Below are positions 1 to 6,970 of a stretch of DNA of 34,166 bases, in pieces (positions within the stretch are counted from its first letter, which is position 1; each line of letters begins with the position of its first letter). The translations under genes and the position numbers were made by a program. This DNA comes from Candidatus Poribacteria bacterium (lineage in GTDB: Bacteria > Poribacteria > WGA-4E > WGA-3G): the NCBI GenBank assembly GCA_022827225.1, contig JAJDTJ010000134.1:1-34166 (forward strand). The letters run 5' to 3'. Under the pieces are notes generated by a model that ran no database searches, had not been told where the DNA came from, and worked only from the letters and a program-made list of their open reading frames with translations.

Positions 1-42
1 AAAATCCGATAGAATATCTCCTAAGCAGAGAAGGAGGTCCAT
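1..42 (-). CDS. Possible 5' end of an unrecognised gene leaving the window
   Basis: An ATG on the minus strand opens 14 codons (MDLLLCLGDILSDF) that run off the left edge without a stop. AAAGGA lies about nine bases upstream of the ATG and could be its ribosome-binding site. The fragment is too short to recognise, so this may be a real gene start or chance. Confidence 0.25.
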   Translation of the reverse strand, partial: MDLLLCLGDILSDF

Positions 43-186
43 TTTTTACGTTCCTTTCAAAACTTTTGTCTGTTTATGAAAGGATACCTCTTTTTCTGCT
101 TTAAAACACCTTAATTCTTAAAATTGTCCAAACTTTAGTACGATGTACATAATTGTTCTCTTTTAGAAGCATGTTCGCTCTTTATT

Positions 187-273
187 TTACGGATTAGGGC
201 AGATAAGGTGGACGCGTTGGTCATCCATCTCGCGTAAGATTTTGAGGTTATCGCCGAAGTAGCATTTGTTCAT
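187..273 (-). pseudogene. N-terminal remnant of a site-specific DNA methyltransferase
   Basis: A 28-codon frame begins MNKCYFGDNLKILREMDD and ends LICPNP-stop. In adenine/N4-cytosine DNA methyltransferases of the beta class, a start of the form YxGDNLxxLrxxxdxSVdLIYlDPPF is standard, and the DPPF catalytic motif would come next. Here the frame becomes CPNP-stop at that point, and nothing resembling the rest of the enzyme follows down to base 1. The ATG overlaps the stop of the gene upstream (TAATG), so it was probably translated by coupling in the same operon. Recognition rests on about 25 residues, but the motif is distinctive. It is read as a decayed modification gene with no expected activity. 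Confidence 0.6.
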
Positions 274-773
274 TAGCGGTCGCCTTGCGTCGGCAATAAA
301 TCTGGCTCAGTAAAATCAAGAGGGAAAGCCTCAGAATATTTTGTGCCCCGCGAATCTTCATAATTAACGGGAATTGTAACTTGCAATTGACTTAAGTCAC
401 CAAATGGATCTGCAACACTGGGTTGATTCTGTCTTCTCTCCTGTCCTGGCGCGAGGACATCAATTCCATTCTTGAGGAAGCCGATGTTTTCGAGCGGTTC
501 ACCACCATAAGGCGCAAAAGAGAGATTATTTCCAAACTCAATTTTACGGGCAACGCCCGAACCTACATTTTTTACACAAAGCGTTGTTTCATTGACTTGT
601 AAATTATCGCGAATTAACGTTGGGGAGGCACGTAGATAGACTATAATTTCTGGTTTGTAGGAGGCTTCTACGAGCTGCCTTGTTAGACGAACGTACCGCC
701 ACGTGATAAACGCGAGCGCAGCAGTGCCAATTGCTACAACTGCACCCGTAATTACTGTTAACCATTCTATCAT
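273..773 (-). CDS. Small single-pass membrane protein of unknown function
   Basis: 166 residues. Residues 4-28 form a hydrophobic helix (WLTVITGAVVAIGTAALAFI), followed by a basic/polar linker (RYVRLTRQLVEASYKPEI) and a mostly beta-rich domain of about 115 residues with no motif I recognise. The expected topology is an N-terminal anchor, but the side of the soluble domain cannot be read from the sequence. It starts 11 bases after the 181-residue gene upstream, and its stop overlaps the start of the methyltransferase remnant (TAATG), so it sat in a four-gene operon. Small anchored proteins of this kind are common next to restriction or defence genes; that link is inference from context only. 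Confidence 0.6.
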   Translation of the reverse strand: MIEWLTVITGAVVAIGTAALAFITWRYVRLTRQLVEASYKPEIIVYLRASPTLIRDNLQVNETTLCVKNVGSGVARKIEFGNNLSFAPYGGEPLENIGFLKNGIDVLAPGQERRQNQPSVADPFGDLSQLQVTIPVNYEDSRGTKYSEAFPLDFTEPDLLPTQGDR

Positions 774-784
774 GAACTATACCT

Positions 785-1330
785 CTATCGGGCAAACTCA
801 GCTATAATTTCAGCTGCTGTCTTCGCTAACAAGTCAAGTGCTACATTCGTTGCTTTGCTACACTTCGTATCTCCAGTCTTTCGGTCAACAACGCGAAACT
901 CAACTTTTATTTCTCCGTTTTCGTCGGCGTAATGTGTGATTTGTGGATCACCTACAAAAAGATTCATAAACTCTCCGACATAGCACTCCACTATGAGAGG
1001 GTCAGTTCTATTGTTTGGATAGGTTATCTTTACATTTTTATGGAATGGTTGTTCGCGCACATTGAACCAGGTCCACTTCGTATTCCAATCCGATTCACCA
1101 TTTGTGACAACACCAGGCACGAAAAAACGCCTTCCTGTTTCTTTTTCTAAAGTTTTACAGATATTCCCAGCGACCGAAAAATCGCGTTTAGCACTTAAAT
1201 TATCCGGTTTAACTCTTACCTTTAGTGCGTTGATGTGTTTAGAACCTACCTCGTCATATTCTAAGTAGTCATAACTTTTCAAGGCATGCTTAAGTGCATG
1301 CACAATTGTCTGATCTTCCCAGAGTTGCAT
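785..1330 (-). CDS. Hypothetical protein (181 aa)
   Basis: I do not recognise the family. The protein is soluble, with no signal peptide or membrane segment. The first ~45 residues look helical (QTIVHALKHALKSYDYLEYDEV), the middle is beta-rich with several Trp (WNTKWTWFNV, residues about 82-91), and the C-terminus is an Ala-rich helix (ALDLLAKTAAEIIAEFAR). The ATG start is supported by GGAG about nine bases upstream. That ribosome-binding site directly follows the stop of the broken GIY-YIG frame, and the next gene starts 11 bases after this one ends, so the gene is central to a compact minus-strand operon. The frame is intact although its neighbours on both ends of the operon are broken. Confidence 0.65.
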   Translation of the reverse strand: MQLWEDQTIVHALKHALKSYDYLEYDEVGSKHINALKVRVKPDNLSAKRDFSVAGNICKTLEKETGRRFFVPGVVTNGESDWNTKWTWFNVREQPFHKNVKITYPNNRTDPLIVECYVGEFMNLFVGDPQITHYADENGEIKVEFRVVDRKTGDTKCSKATNVALDLLAKTAAEIIAEFAR

Positions 1331-1343
1331 TGTATATTTCTCC

Positions 1344-1559
1344 TTAGTTTATGCCATCTATGCGGACAGTGTTAGTGTGACAACCTCGCCAATGTTCAAG
1401 CAAAGAAATGGCGTATTCCACTGAACATTCAAAGAACTCTCGGCGTGGACGACGATATTGAGAAAGTTGGCGGTGCATGGTCCGTTCAAGTTGTTTTGCT
1501 TGATCACAAACGGTCTCATAGACAACCTCAAATGGACTTGGAACACTGGTTGATTGTCA
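1344..1559 (-). pseudogene. C-terminal fragment of a T5orf172/GIY-YIG nuclease-domain protein
   Basis: The minus-strand frame ending at TAA 1344-1346 reads TSVPSPFEVVYE at its N-terminal side, then QLERTMHRQLSQYR and RREFFECSVEYAISLLEH. This is the C-terminal half of the T5orf172 (Mug113) branch of GIY-YIG domains, where VPxPFEVvY is followed by LExxlHxxLxxyRvxxxREFF. The N-terminal GIY-YIG core is missing: moving upstream the family-like sequence stops at about 1551-1556 and an in-frame TGA lies at 1557-1559. The structured RNA-like element starts immediately beyond it. The stop is followed by the ribosome-binding site of the 181-residue gene, so this was the first gene of that operon. Confident on family, less so on the exact break point. 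Confidence 0.65.
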
Positions 1560-1560
1560 A

Positions 1561-2046
1561 TGTACCCGCCGACTAAAGTCGGGGGCTTGTTAAGAGTTGC
1601 CCCGTCATTCTCGGCAGTTTATGTTCCGCAGTCTCGGCTCGCAACTTTACCTATCCGCCACTGCACGCCCCAAGCGGGCGTTTAGGAAGCTAACTCTATG
1701 CTTCCCGGATAGAACCTCAAACACTTCCGATTAAGGAAGGAGAACGAGCGTTCTTATGTTTTCGAGTTACTTGCATACACGTCCTTGTGTGTATACCATG
1801 TGCCATCACTTCCGATTGGCACGTTGTTTGTGGGTATTATCCACATCCACTCTGACCCGTATCATCTGACTCGTATCATAGGGGTTGGTTGAGACTTCCG
1901 ATGTGTTTCGGAAGATGATACTCTCAACCAGTGAATGTGTTAATGATACCACATTTTTAGACTTATGTCACGTTTTATTTAGACACAGGAGGTTAGCGGG
2001 CTTTCCTCCCAAACCTAAAGGATTGGGCTTCTCGCCCGAAGTCTCG
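1561..2046 (+). ncRNA. Omega-RNA (HEARO/IscB-type) like structured RNA element, without iscB
   Basis: About 490 bases with no credible ORF but dense stem-loops. In order: CCGACT/AGTCGG at 1569-1582; a long-range AGTTGC/GCAACT pair (1595-1600 with 1640-1645); ACGCCC/GGGCGT near 1665-1681; GGAAGC/GCTTCC near 1685-1706; CTTCC/GGAAG near 1724-1740; ATACAC/GTGTAT near 1775-1795; GTGCCA/TGGCAC near 1800-1822; a two-layer hairpin GGTTGAG...CTCAACC around CTTCCGA/TTCGGAAG (1884-1929); and GCGGGC/GCCCG around CCCAA/TTGGG (1996-2037). The blocks GCAACTTTACCTATCCGCC and CCCGGATAGAACCTCAAACAC, followed by GAACGAGCG, match my memory of HEARO/omega RNAs found upstream of IscB. No alignment was run. No IscB ORF follows. 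In IscB loci the guide is encoded just 5' of the scaffold, which here would be about 1540-1560, inside the broken GIY-YIG gene. Confidence 0.5.
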
Positions 2047-2069
2047 TGAAAATTGCCGAAGTTTTAACA

Positions 2070-2131
2070 GCAGAAATCGGGGTTAGAACCCCTTCTGCAG
2101 ATATGATTCGGTGCGGTTAGGAAACCGAATC
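2070..2131. repeat. Two adjacent palindromes between the RNA element and the membrane-protein gene
   Basis: The first hairpin (2070-2098) has GCAGAA/TTCTGC arms with an inner GGGGTT/AACCCC pair. The second (2105-2131) pairs GATTCGGT with ACCGAATC. Neither has a following T-tract, so they are not standard terminators. The second resembles the GCGGTT-bearing palindrome at 5498-5529, suggesting a dispersed REP-like family. From 2132 to 2296 I see no gene and nothing else I can name. Confidence 0.4.
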
Positions 2132-2296
2132 TATCGGCCTGGGACCGAGAAAGATATACCTATGTCCATCTTTTCAGTTCTGTTCAACCCAACTTACGGC
2201 ACTGACAGCTGCCTATTGCTGGAACCGATGACGGCTAACTAACAGGTTATGCTACGATGCGCAGCCTAACGGGAAACCATGCTACAGAGATGACGA

Positions 2297-4219
2297 CTAT
2301 GGGTAAAACTGATACATTGTGGTGTTTAGGAGGATGTTTAGGAGGCTCCAGGTGCTGCCCATCAGGTAATCGCCGAGGACTAACCCTAAGAAGAACGGGA
2401 TAACACGCCGATAACTCTGGATGCCACCGTGCCGGAGGATGAGCCATTTTAACGTCAATGCGATGAGCAACGGAATCCAGAGGTCGGACATCTCTTGGTT
2501 GCTCGCCATGACGTAACCGAGCGGATGTAACGGTAGCCAGAAGAATTTGACACGTAGATAAGTCAGCACCATCATCACGGAGAAACCGATCCCCATAAAC
2601 ATCACACCGAGCCAATCCGTGCCGAGCGGGTAAGTAATCCAGTTTGTCAGGCGTTGGAAGTATTGTCTACCGTAGCCGAGTGCCCACGGTCCGTAGTACC
2701 CGGAATCGGCACCGAATTGGTAATAGAGATGGAGTTGTACCCAGAAAGCGACGAGTCCACCGAAAAGGGTGGCGATAACGATTGTAAGGAGCATCCGCCG
2801 TTGATTGATGTTAGCGAGTTCTGCGATTTTGAATGCCTCTAACTGGTGTGGCATCTGTTGTGGACGGTAATCGCGGTTGAAAAAGCAGACCGAGAGTGCG
2901 GTGAGGTTCTGTGCCCCGAGACGGTGCGTCCCTAAGACGGTGCTTAATATGTATCGCGGTGCCTGCCAGTGGTAGGCGTGGACGAAGATACCGGACTCGG
3001 CGCGGATACGCGTCGTTACCAGCGGTGTTATGAGGAACAGGACCGCGAAAGTCAACGCCAGCCAAGGTTCCATGCCTGCCTTGTAGAGCAGGAATGCGAA
3101 CAGTAGGATACCGGTGACGAACCCCCAGACGGCGACACGATACGGCATCGGTTCATCTTGTTGTTGCAGTGGCGGTTCACGTCCACGAGACTGCATCGCG
3201 CTTTGCAGGACAGCCTTGAAGTGCCGTTTGCCTGTCCAAGCGAAGAAGAGACAGAGCCCGACAAAAGCGCCCACCGTCTGTTCGTTCAGGTACGGGAAGC
3301 GTGGAATGCTGCTCCACCCGATCGCTCGTGCTAAAGCGACTTCGTTCCGATAGAGGAAATAGAAGAAAGTCGTTGAGAAAAGGACATCCAACGGCATCAG
3401 GAACATAATGCCGATAGCGAACGGATAGAAAGCGGTGATGATGGTGCCGTAGTAACTGAACGGTGGGTCATGGAATCTGAAGAACCGCCGTGTTACGGGG
3501 ATATTCGGAAGGACGGGATAGAGATGGCTTAACCCGTTGAACAGACTGATACCGGCGGCGATTGCGAAGCCGATCCACATCCGCTTGTTTCGGAAGAACC
3601 CGGAAGCCGGATTCGTCATCGCGAATGGGAGTTGGATAACGGGGAAGGTGAGCCGTTCGCGCTGTGCCCACTGCCGTCGGAGGATCGTGTTGAGGCAGAG
3701 GAAGATGAACGCTATCACCCCAAAGAGCAACAGCCACGCACCGACCACCGGCAGCCAAACCTGTAGATGGAGCGGACGGTATAGACTTGATTCGCCTTGA
3801 TAGTAGCCGCGGAGTGCGTCTCTGTCGGAAACGGTGAGCCATTGCGGGAGATGGTGCCAGAATAGGGTGCGCCATTCGTTCTCTTCGGTCGCGAACCAGA
3901 AGCTGTGTCCGAGTACGGAGAGGATCGCTTGTAAGACATCACATCCGGCGAGTGTCGTGGCGAAACTGAGTGTCACATAAAGGAGTAGGAGTTCGCCTTG
4001 TCCGAGCGCGAAGCTGCTCTTTAAGAGACGGATGATGGCGTTGATGATCATCACCGCTGTGAGGATGAAGATGACATTGGAGAGCGGGACGACCCATGTC
4101 GGAAAGGTATAGCGCACCAGCTCCATCTGGATGAGGAAATAGCAGTTAATCGGTGCGCTGATAGCAAAGATGCCCAAGACACGCCACGTCAAGGCACGCT
4201 GTTGCTGCGGAGAAGTCAA
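2297..4219 (-). CDS. Polytopic inner-membrane protein, DUF6785/DUF6784-type
   Basis: 640 residues with roughly 12-14 hydrophobic segments spread over the whole length, for example near residues 12-32, 41-62, 77-95, 158-180, 210-230 and the C-terminal 590-635. The opening ALTWRVLGIFAISAPIN and the later LPLDVLFSTTFFYFLYR and LTFPVIQLPFAM stretches fit the DUF6785/DUF6784 proteins common in Poribacteria and Planctomycetes, which look distantly like oligopeptide (OPT) transporters. A transport role is inference and the substrate is unknown. The first in-frame start is TTG at 4219, preceded by a stop six codons earlier; no strong Shine-Dalgarno sequence sits close to it, so the true start is uncertain. 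The next internal Met is residue 32, which would cut the first helix. It stands alone on the minus strand. Confidence 0.75.
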   Translation of the reverse strand: MTSPQQQRALTWRVLGIFAISAPINCYFLIQMELVRYTFPTWVVPLSNVIFILTAVMIINAIIRLLKSSFALGQGELLLLYVTLSFATTLAGCDVLQAILSVLGHSFWFATEENEWRTLFWHHLPQWLTVSDRDALRGYYQGESSLYRPLHLQVWLPVVGAWLLLFGVIAFIFLCLNTILRRQWAQRERLTFPVIQLPFAMTNPASGFFRNKRMWIGFAIAAGISLFNGLSHLYPVLPNIPVTRRFFRFHDPPFSYYGTIITAFYPFAIGIMFLMPLDVLFSTTFFYFLYRNEVALARAIGWSSIPRFPYLNEQTVGAFVGLCLFFAWTGKRHFKAVLQSAMQSRGREPPLQQQDEPMPYRVAVWGFVTGILLFAFLLYKAGMEPWLALTFAVLFLITPLVTTRIRAESGIFVHAYHWQAPRYILSTVLGTHRLGAQNLTALSVCFFNRDYRPQQMPHQLEAFKIAELANINQRRMLLTIVIATLFGGLVAFWVQLHLYYQFGADSGYYGPWALGYGRQYFQRLTNWITYPLGTDWLGVMFMGIGFSVMMVLTYLRVKFFWLPLHPLGYVMASNQEMSDLWIPLLIALTLKWLILRHGGIQSYRRVIPFFLGLVLGDYLMGSTWSLLNILLNTTMYQFYP

Positions 4220-4272
4220 CGTTGTTCTGCCTTTTTATTTTACTCCTGGTTGCGGAAACATACAAGGTTTTG

Positions 4273-4536
4273 TCACAAGGTCTTAACGTCCTCTGGACTT
4301 GCACCAATAGATAAAGATACATGTCCCCATTCTTCATCTGAAAGCTGCTTTGTCAACTCCGACCAGATTAGATTATGCCTTTCACGCGCGAGTTTTCCAT
4401 CAAATTTCCGGCTAACAATAACAACGTGAACAAGATCATCAAAACCGTCGGAGACATCAACAAGATCAGTTGCTTCACTGAAGTATCCCGATTTAAGCGA
4501 ATCGTAAATTTTTTGTTTTAATGTTTTTGATGCCAT
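4273..4536 (-). CDS. BolA-like small protein
   Basis: 87 residues, the usual BolA length. The core HVVIVSRKFDGKLARERHNL followed by IWSELTKQLS fits the BolA signature of VVS-x2-F-x-G-x4-RH followed by a (V/I)Y-x2-L helix. The C-terminal GHVSLSIGASPEDV corresponds to the usual HALxxxTxTPEE segment. BolA proteins bind monothiol glutaredoxins and Fe-S clusters or act as regulators; no glutaredoxin gene is in this window. AAGGA lies about seven bases before the ATG, and the gene begins 11 bases after the retropepsin-like gene stops, so the two are cotranscribed. It is divergent enough that automatic pipelines may leave it hypothetical. Confidence 0.55.
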   Translation of the reverse strand: MASKTLKQKIYDSLKSGYFSEATDLVDVSDGFDDLVHVVIVSRKFDGKLARERHNLIWSELTKQLSDEEWGHVSLSIGASPEDVKTL

Positions 4537-4547
4537 TTGTAATTCCT

Positions 4548-4985
4548 TTATGGTGTAATAACTCTAATTTTCCTTTCACAGACTTGCATAAAATTCTCAT
4601 CAAAGTTAATCTTCAGATTATAGTGAGAAAGAAAATCAAGCCCAAGAACGCCGTGTATATTAATTTCATCAAAGAATTTGTTACATAATATTCTGGGGTT
4701 TTCAACATTTAGATTATGAATATCAATTCTGCTAAGTTGGATTATAGGCAACTTTTCTTCTATTCCTCCGGCAGTATCAAAATCCTCAGTATAATAAGGG
4801 TCTGACGGGTCATAACCTAATTGTATTGCTACATGCTCACTAATTCCACTTATTGTTGCCCCAGTATCGATCACTAAATCATATATTTTAGAGTAACTAT
4901 TATCAACAGAGTATATCTTACATTCGACTGTAATATATTCATTTCCGCCTCTATATTTGATAGGTATTCTATTACTGTTTATCAA
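4548..4985 (-). CDS. Retropepsin-like aspartic protease (clan AA)
   Basis: The active-site motif VIDTGATISGI (Asp about residue 40) and the flap-distal GVLGLDFLSHYNLKINF near the C-terminus are the two hallmarks of single-domain retropepsin-like proteases. At about 145 residues it would act as a dimer. It has no signal peptide, so it is likely cytoplasmic. I chose TTG at 4985 because AAAGGGGAG lies just upstream; an in-frame TTG at 5000 would add five residues but has a poorer ribosome-binding site. It is the second gene of a three-gene cassette with a conserved small protein upstream and a BolA-like protein downstream. The DNA is clearly more AT-rich than the metabolic genes nearby. Target proteins are unknown. 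Confidence 0.8.
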   Translation of the reverse strand: MINSNRIPIKYRGGNEYITVECKIYSVDNSYSKIYDLVIDTGATISGISEHVAIQLGYDPSDPYYTEDFDTAGGIEEKLPIIQLSRIDIHNLNVENPRILCNKFFDEINIHGVLGLDFLSHYNLKINFDENFMQVCERKIRVITP

Positions 4986-5003
4986 AGTCTCCCCTTTCAA
5001 CAG

Positions 5004-5048
5004 TAAACCCTTATTGTAGTATAGATTATAAAATACAATAAGGGTTTA
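5004..5048 (-). promoter_or_regulatory. Perfect 15-bp inverted repeat enclosing a TATAAT box
   Basis: TAAACCCTTATTGTA (5004-5018) is perfectly repeated in inverse at 5034-5048 with a 15-base spacer. On the minus strand the spacer contains TATAAT (5025-5030). It lies in the 70-base gap between the small-protein gene and the protease gene. It could be a dyad operator over a secondary promoter, or an attenuator-like hairpin controlling the protease and BolA-like genes. No good -35 element is visible at 16-18 bases spacing, so promoter activity is tentative. Confidence 0.5.
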
Positions 5049-5056
5049 TTTGTCCG

Positions 5057-5317
5057 TTAATTTAGATTTCTGGGTCTATACAAGGGCATTTTTGGTCTTT
5101 GTTCTTGAGATGTGTAATCACCGGTGAACCTTATCGCTGCATCCCCCTTGAATTTCCTTGATGCTTCATACACAGCATCGCGCGATTTACTATGAACTTG
5201 AACTATCCCAGACACAAGGTGAGTCGTATTCTCTTGAGTTTTAGGTTCAGTAATAAACAGCCATTCATTTGGGTATTTCTTAGACATTTCCTCCACGGTC
5301 ATTCTTTTCCCAGTCAT
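5057..5317 (-). CDS. Conserved small protein upstream of a retropepsin-like protease
   Basis: 86 residues: an N-terminal MTVEEMSKKYPNEWLFI helix-strand unit, a central GIVQVHSKSRDAVYEASRKF segment, and a RFTGDY strand before a polar tail. From memory, small proteins of the pattern 'eEm...YPneWllI...vl.hSk.rdevY' often sit directly upstream of retropepsin-like proteases in bacteria; their biochemical role is not known to me. The ATG has GGAGG seven bases upstream. The gene is driven by a consensus promoter 50-75 bases upstream and leads the cassette. There are no membrane segments or cysteines. Confidence 0.7.
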   Translation of the reverse strand: MTGKRMTVEEMSKKYPNEWLFITEPKTQENTTHLVSGIVQVHSKSRDAVYEASRKFKGDAAIRFTGDYTSQEQRPKMPLYRPRNLN

Positions 5318-5365
5318 TGTGTACCTCCATTAATTTTAACTTTATGGTCAATACTGTGCATAATG

Positions 5366-5394
5366 ATTATACTATAACATTTGCTGTTTGTCAA
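5366..5394 (-). promoter_or_regulatory. Perfect consensus sigma-70 promoter of the retropepsin cassette
   Basis: On the minus strand TTGACA (5389-5394) is followed after exactly 17 bases by TATAAT (5366-5371). All twelve hexamer bases match the consensus. It lies about 50 bases upstream of the 86-residue protein start, with an AT-rich leader between. Confidence 0.8.
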
Positions 5395-5497
5395 CAGAAT
5401 CACGAAACACGACAGAACCATTCAATACGCATTTACCTTTAATCACAACTCTAATCAATGGAAGCAGAAAAATGAAATAAATCACAGTTCAAGTTTT

Positions 5498-5529
5498 CGG
5501 TAGATGCGGTTTCCCAACCGCATCTACCG
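5498..5529. repeat. Perfect 14-bp palindrome (REP-like or factor-independent stop)
   Basis: CGGTAGATGCGGTT and its exact complement are separated by TCCC. It lies between the enolase-superfamily gene (stop at 5568) and the cassette promoter, so it is in the 3' region of the enolase-family gene on the minus strand. There is no T-tract on that strand. Similar CGGTAG/GCGGTT-type palindromes occur at 14124-14154 and 2105-2131, which favours a dispersed repeat. The rest of 5395-5567 shows nothing recognisable. Confidence 0.6.
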
Positions 5530-5567
5530 GAGCTGATGACCCAAACAGAACGAAACTTGCGGAGGTT

Positions 5568-6839
5568 CTACCACTGTCCGTGGACGGGTGCTTCCCGTGC
5601 TTTTTCAAAGAGGGTTGCCCATTCGTCGGTGCCGTCGTCAAAGGTGAGTTCGAGGCGTGCGCCTTCCGCTTGTGCCTTGCCGTTACCGGCGTTGAAGTAA
5701 CTCAATCCGTCGCCCGCCATGTGGATGCAACTTCCATCAGGATAGACAGCCGTCTTGATGATACGCGGCACAGGATGGATCGTGTAACCGTCGGCCTCTA
5801 ATTTATCATCAGGGACGCGGAAACGTTCGACTGCGTCTTCGTTGACTTCAACGCCTAATCCGGGCGCGTCTGGCACCTTGTGGCATCCATCCGCTACTTG
5901 TACGGGTTGTGTGAGCAGGTGGTCGCTGTAGAGGTTAATGCAAGTGATGGCGGGCCATGTGGCGTGCGTGAGTACGCTGCCGAGATGCGCTGCCCACGTC
6001 GTGGTCAACCCGTTTCCGACGATTTGAAGCCAAAACGGCATATCCGCCGCTGCACTAAGTTCACCCTCACGGACTACCCGAGACTTACCGCCACCGATGA
6101 CGAACCCGGTGCATACATCTTCACGGATACAGGTTGTATAAGGCGGTGAACCGAAGTGCATCGCGATCTGGCAACCGACATCTTGGCGAATCTGTTTGTT
6201 GCCCTCGATGTCGCTCTGTGGGATCGGTGTCTCAAACATGGCTACGTTTGGATGTGTGGCGAGTTTTTTCAGGACGGGGATGGCGGTTTCTGCATCGCGG
6301 AGGGAGCCGTTGGGATCGAGGTCCAATTTGAAATCTGATGGCACGACCGCTGCGACGGCATCCACTTGTGCGGAGATATCCCACCACGGGCGCGGTTTGT
6401 TTTTGAAACTGGTATAGCCGTTCTTCACGGCGTCCGCGGCTTCCGCTGCCCAGTTTTCTGGGGAGGCATCGATACACCACCACGAAATCGGAACCGCGTC
6501 CCGACACGGGTTGCTAAGGAGTCGGTAGACGGGGACTTCGAGAATCTTACCGACGACATCGAAGAGTGCCATCTGTAAGCCGGCGCCGAGTGAATCGTCG
6601 TTCATGTGTTCGGCGGGACTCTGTCCAATCACGCGCTCGACGCTCGCCTCGCTGACACGCGAATAAGTGTAGTGGACGACGGTTTCGCCCCAACCGATGT
6701 GTCCGGTATCGGTTGTAACTTTACACAATTCGAGGATCGACCAGTTATAAACGGTTGACACGCTCTGCGTGGTAATCTGTTGTTGACGCGGGGTGAAGGG
6801 GACATCTACAAGGATACGCTCAACGTTTGTGACTTTCAT
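5568..6839 (-). CDS. Mandelate racemase/muconate lactonizing enzyme family (enolase superfamily)
   Basis: 423 residues, the usual length. The N-terminal capping domain covers about residues 1-110. A KxK pair is at SFKNKPR (146 and 148), with metal ligands at KLDLDPNG (Asp 173/175) and MFETPIP (Glu 203). The next barrel strand is around CIREDVCTGFVIGGG. This fits the MR/MLE branch, which abstracts a proton alpha to a carboxylate under Mg2+ control. The substrate cannot be told from sequence; sugar-acid dehydratase or racemase activity is most likely. The ATG start has AAGGAG seven bases upstream. It is monocistronic, with a TATAAT near 6930 on the minus strand as a possible -10 box. Confidence 0.85.
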   Translation of the reverse strand: MKVTNVERILVDVPFTPRQQQITTQSVSTVYNWSILELCKVTTDTGHIGWGETVVHYTYSRVSEASVERVIGQSPAEHMNDDSLGAGLQMALFDVVGKILEVPVYRLLSNPCRDAVPISWWCIDASPENWAAEAADAVKNGYTSFKNKPRPWWDISAQVDAVAAVVPSDFKLDLDPNGSLRDAETAIPVLKKLATHPNVAMFETPIPQSDIEGNKQIRQDVGCQIAMHFGSPPYTTCIREDVCTGFVIGGGKSRVVREGELSAAADMPFWLQIVGNGLTTTWAAHLGSVLTHATWPAITCINLYSDHLLTQPVQVADGCHKVPDAPGLGVEVNEDAVERFRVPDDKLEADGYTIHPVPRIIKTAVYPDGSCIHMAGDGLSYFNAGNGKAQAEGARLELTFDDGTDEWATLFEKAREAPVHGQW

Positions 6840-6970
6840 AGATAGACTCCTTGAGTGCTAATGAGGGTGTGAGGCGTGGTGCCTTCGCACGACAGTCATA
6901 AGAGTTGCGAAAAACGTTCTTACCTCATTATACTACAAGGAGTCTTTTTTTTCTACATTCTTGCGGATCG

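Noticed and set aside
1358..1546. A 62-codon minus-strand frame starting MFQVHLRLSM
   Set aside because: Another frame of the same strand gives clear T5orf172 sequence, so this one is a shadow.
2157..2240. A plus-strand ATG frame (MSIFSVLFNPTYG) after the RNA element as a possible iscB start
   Set aside because: It ends after about 22 codons and lacks the IscB N-terminal pattern.
6930..6960. A full promoter for the enolase-superfamily gene
   Set aside because: A TATAAT is present on the minus strand, but no convincing -35 lies at 16-18 bases, so it is mentioned only with the gene.
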